From Epiperipatus broadwayi (taxonomy: Eukaryota > Onychophora > Udeonychophora > Euonychophora > Peripatidae), in contig JAQFVV010012400.1 in assembly GCA_028023455.1 (NCBI GenBank), forward strand, positions 11,231,748 to 11,295,747: DNA of 64,000 nucleotides. The letters run 5' to 3'. Position 1 is the stretch's first letter; every line of letters begins with the position of its first letter. This document shows positions 60,602 through 64,000 of the stretch, one piece after another. Made by a program: the position numbers and the translations under genes. A model generated the notes under the pieces. That model worked only from the letters and a program-made list of their open reading frames with translations. It made no database searches and was not told the origin of the DNA.

Positions 60602-61544
60602 TTTAGTGGAGGTAATTTTAGTGAAATACAGATTATACTTTTCAAATTAATCGCACTATTATTTAATATCTATATATTCTTCTGCAATAATTAGAAACGT
60701 AATTCATAGCATTCAGTGAGAACATCTAGAGAAACCTGGTGTCATTTAGGTTTAGCACCACAATCCTCTATTGATTATGAGAACTAAACTTTTTGAGATT
60801 TACAATGTGGAATGATTATTTCCCACTGGTAGGGTATTCTTTTAACTCCAACAGTGTCTAATAAAATTCACTCTTCTTCCCAGGTATCAATCTCATCCTG
60901 ATTCATATATCTTTCTATATCTACTTAAATTTTTAAATGGAACTTTACTTGTCCACATCAAAATATCAATTGCCTAGAATATATATGTCTTAATTTCAAG
61001 AATTTTAATTATCAGCAAGTACATCAACTTTTTACCCTATAAAAAAATGTCCTGTTTTTGATTTTTTATTTACTGTAGTATGTTCTTTGTATAATCATTT
61101 CACATTTTCTCATGCCTACATTTAATTTCTTATAGGTTTTTTTTTTGTGTGATAAATTATAGAACAGAGTGGGTTAAAAAAAGAGTAAAATGTCAGAAAA
61201 CATAAAATCAAATTAGACCAAAAACTTTAGAAAATTCAAAAATATTCTTAACTCTAAATGTGTAAATCAGATTCAAACTAATCATAATCTGAAGTTTATT
61301 ACTTCTATTACCAAGCTAATTTTAAACTTTAATGCCAAATGGACTTATTATATTCTTCTCATAGGAAATGTATCATCAATTCTAATTATAGGCTAGTTAA
61401 TCTTTCTGTCAGGATTATTTTTATGCAATATTTAAAAAAATCTTTATTGTTTCAGTCATCTTACTCAACAAAACCAAATATGACTAATAATAATTGATAA
61501 AAGTGGTGTTGATTTAGAGTGCACTCACCACCTTCTTGATTTAT

Positions 61545-61655
61545 AAGAACCATCCAAAAACACTACTTACACATCCAAGTGATAAATGATATTGAATAAT
61601 CCACACTGGGTCAGTTGGATGTGTCAATGGTGGTTTTGGGCAATCCTTAGAATTC
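61545..61655. repeat. Inverted repeat, arms about 35 bp
   Basis: CCATCCAAAAACACTACTTA followed by CACATCCAA (about 61550-61580) is the imperfect reverse complement of TTGGATGTGTCAATGGTGG then TTTTGGGCAATCC (about 61615-61647). Confidence 0.75.
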
Positions 61656-61811
61656 AATATGGGAGTGGCACATGCTATCTACTAAAAAGTTATAATTTCT
61701 AAAATATGAATGTTATTACAATAATGATAGCACAAAGTACCAAAGTATGCAAGGAGGGGAAAGAATGTTTTTGATGATACAAAGTATCATCCAAAAAACA
61801 CAGAAATCTGA

Positions 61812-61982
61812 TCAAACCAAGCTTATAATTTCAAAATATTAAAAGCTTCTAACTTCTAAAATATAAATTTTATTAACAATATATGCCCATAACCATATGT
61901 TGAAATAATGTAAAATTGATCAAACCAAGCTTATAATTTCGAAATACTAAAAGATAACTTCTAAAATACAAATTTTAGTTTA
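61812..61982. repeat. Direct repeat, 2 copies, spacing about 106 bp
   Basis: TGATCAAACCAAGCTTATAA, then TTTC(A/G)AAAT, occurs at about 61812 and 61918, continuing with a shared AACTTCTAAAATA(T/C)AAATTTTA stretch. Confidence 0.85.
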
Positions 61983-63663
61983 CTTGAAAATTCGTAAAAA
62001 GTTTAAACGCTTATGGAAACAGATCTGAGACATGATTCAAGAACCATAAGATTTTGCTTTTTAATACTTCACCAAAACATGCTGGGCATAAATATGACTG
62101 TCAAAGCATACCACAATATATTCCCAATAACACCTAATTAATTTTGTTTATTTTTACTGCAGAGCTCTATTTAAGCACCTCTTATCAACTTGTTTTCATA
62201 ATGTGTTAATAAAGGGCACTTATATGCTTTTATTGATAATAAGTACGATAATTTAAAACTCAAGTAATATCATTTTATTATTGTATCCCATCTGCTTATA
62301 TGCTGCTTTTATTTCTCTACTACCAGTTTAAAAAGTTCATTGTTTCCTAATCTATATCTTAATCTCATCTTCTGGATCAACAAAGAACAATAAAAACATT
62401 TTACTACTAAACAACATAAAGTCTATTATTGTGAAGGACAATAATATGGAAATTTGATGTGTGTTATTCTGAAAAACTGAAACCCTAAATGATTATTAAT
62501 CTGATCAATTAATTAAATTTTCCAAATCAACTTTTGACTTATTATGTGATGAAGTTTTAAACATTAAAGAATTTTATACTGCAGAAGCTGAATATCTTAT
62601 TTTTTGTTCAAGATGTAGCTAATTATTTAATGAACTGGAAAAATTAGTAAGAAAACGCGTCCCAAGAAGAGTTTCTCAACTCAGTTTTCATAGTTCACAT
62701 AGTCTTTGCAGGATCTAAATTCTCCTCATCTGAATTGCACTGAAAATACTGATTGCTCTTCCTAGGATGCAACAGTAATTTTCTAAGTTTTAACCAGTTT
62801 TAAATGCATAAAAGAGTGTTCTAGATGAGAGTTCAAAATATTACTTATTCAGTTGACTAGCACTCAGACACTATATTTTCAAAAACTAGTGCAACATTTT
62901 ATGAACAACTATCAAATACTCTAAAACAAAATTAAATAAATGTTCTAAATAGTAGCTTAATAATTGGAGAGGAGATTAATTATTTAATCACTGCTGCCTT
63001 GATCAGATTAAAACAACTTATACAGTTATTATATAAACAACTGAAGTATTTATGCTCCCTATGTCCCCAGATCATTCATGGTGATCAATAAAAGAAATAG
63101 CATATATGCTTCTTACCAAGGTCCAATACTGCTTACATATAAAATTCATCTGCCCCAGAATTTCCAATGTATATAAAAATGAAATTGATTATGTCATTAA
63201 TACAATATCAGCACATCACAGCACCAATATAGAACTATCTATTACATTATCTACACCAAAATAAAACACAGTCAAATTCTAATATAAATGGCAATATTTA
63301 AATACTTCTTTTTTTCTCAATACAATGCAATACCTTTATTAAATTCTCCAATACAGCAGAAATTTTTGAACAGTCTACCTCAAATTTTTCCATCTGCTCC
63401 ATTTAAAAACTATTTTAATAGCAGCAGTTTTTCTCAGAGCTTTTATGTAAGTGAACAAGGAAACAACTTTAAGGAAGTCTGTTGAACATTTGAAAATGAC
63501 AACTAAATTGAAAAATTTAATGACGATATTGTGTTGTGTACTCAAAAAGACTTTAAATACTATTGCTATTTATATTAGAATTAATACACGCAATGCTAAA
63601 AAGTGTGTGTGGGGGGAGGATATTTTGTATATACAATAGAGTGAACAATCTTCTACACTAATT

Positions 63664-63765
63664 TAATATATGATCATAATCTAAATGTATTATTAATGGA
63701 ACATGGAAACATGTAGTCATAATCTAAATGCATTAATTAATGGAATATGTAAACATATGATCTAA
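63664..63765. repeat. Direct repeat, 2 units of about 48 bp
   Basis: CATAATCTAAATG(T/C)ATTA followed by TTAATGGAA(C/T)ATG, then AAACAT(G/A), is repeated once. Confidence 0.8.
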
Positions 63766-64000
63766 CTTGCTTTTCTGCACTGATAAAATGACAAAATATA
63801 ATGATTCCACAGACATACCTAAAATGCCCATTAAGCCCTTTTTGGATTCTTGCTTTAAATTAAAACTGAATGTATTTTGTAATAGCTATCACTGTTATGA
63901 TAAATAATGTTTTATTTTTTAAGTGTTGTATGTTTTCAATAAAATTGAATGTTGAAACTCTAATAGTTTCAAGATTTATCTGAAACATTGCATAACCAGA

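Larger units (their letters stand above)
59371..63660. other. Intergenic DNA, no gene supported
   Basis: AT-rich throughout. Apart from the small hairpin and repeats listed separately, no exon, RNA gene or element was recognised. The open frames at 63288-63639 are short, low-complexity and unsupported. Confidence 0.55.

Overview
The window is AT-rich animal nuclear DNA (my impression is roughly 70-75 % A+T; not computed). It has long introns, microsatellites and layered transposon relics, and no prokaryotic gene organisation. The organism is probably an invertebrate. The repeat mix (RTE-type and CR1/L2-like LINEs, hammerhead-bearing repeats, a pogo/Tigger-like element, tRNA- and snRNA-derived retrocopies) would suit a mollusc or another lophotrochozoan, but no single sequence fixes the species.

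The only host gene I can support is the 5' part of AARSD1 (alanyl-tRNA editing protein, AlaX family) on the minus strand. It has four coding exons: 23423-23385 (start codon), 19360-19232, an 18-nt micro-exon 7687-7670, and 4151-4010. All are joined in frame at GT/AG sites and give about 109 codons. The rest of the gene, including the Cys/His zinc site, lies off the left edge. Positions 1-23384 are therefore mostly AARSD1 intron.

The introns hold two decayed LINE relics (about 1.14-3.72 kb and 7.76-8.46 kb) and several minisatellites (62 bp at 10.47 kb, about 35 bp at 11.6 kb, about 73 bp at 14.1 kb). From 24 kb rightward I find no host gene. The sequence there is a mosaic of repeats: a hammerhead-ribozyme-bearing family (24.1-25.15, 37.2-37.7, 47.3-48.0, 56.5-56.9 kb), a second hammerhead-like family (35.2 and 46.2 kb), several palindromic or TIR elements (27.7, 28.0, 37.0, 43.6, 47.3, 50.7, 55.1 kb), a 64-bp minisatellite at 26.1 kb, and a Tigger/pogo-like element at 44.1-45.0 kb. 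There are three copies of one RTE LINE: a nearly complete one at 51.5-54.4 kb, and relics at 37.7-39.0 and 54.6-55.0 kb. A 3'-truncated U5 snRNA retrocopy (39.1 kb) and two tRNA-derived retrocopies (42.0 and 59.3 kb) complete the list.

The most notable biology is the RNA layer. The best hammerhead copy (24988-25055) keeps the catalytic core, a five-pair stem II, a short stem III with an AUC cleavage site, and a long stem I with an internal loop. At least six more copies around it show graded decay, often as head-to-head pairs. Together with the U5 and tRNA retrocopies (16- and 17-bp target-site duplications for the best two), this points to a genome where LINE or Penelope-type machinery has copied small structured RNAs.
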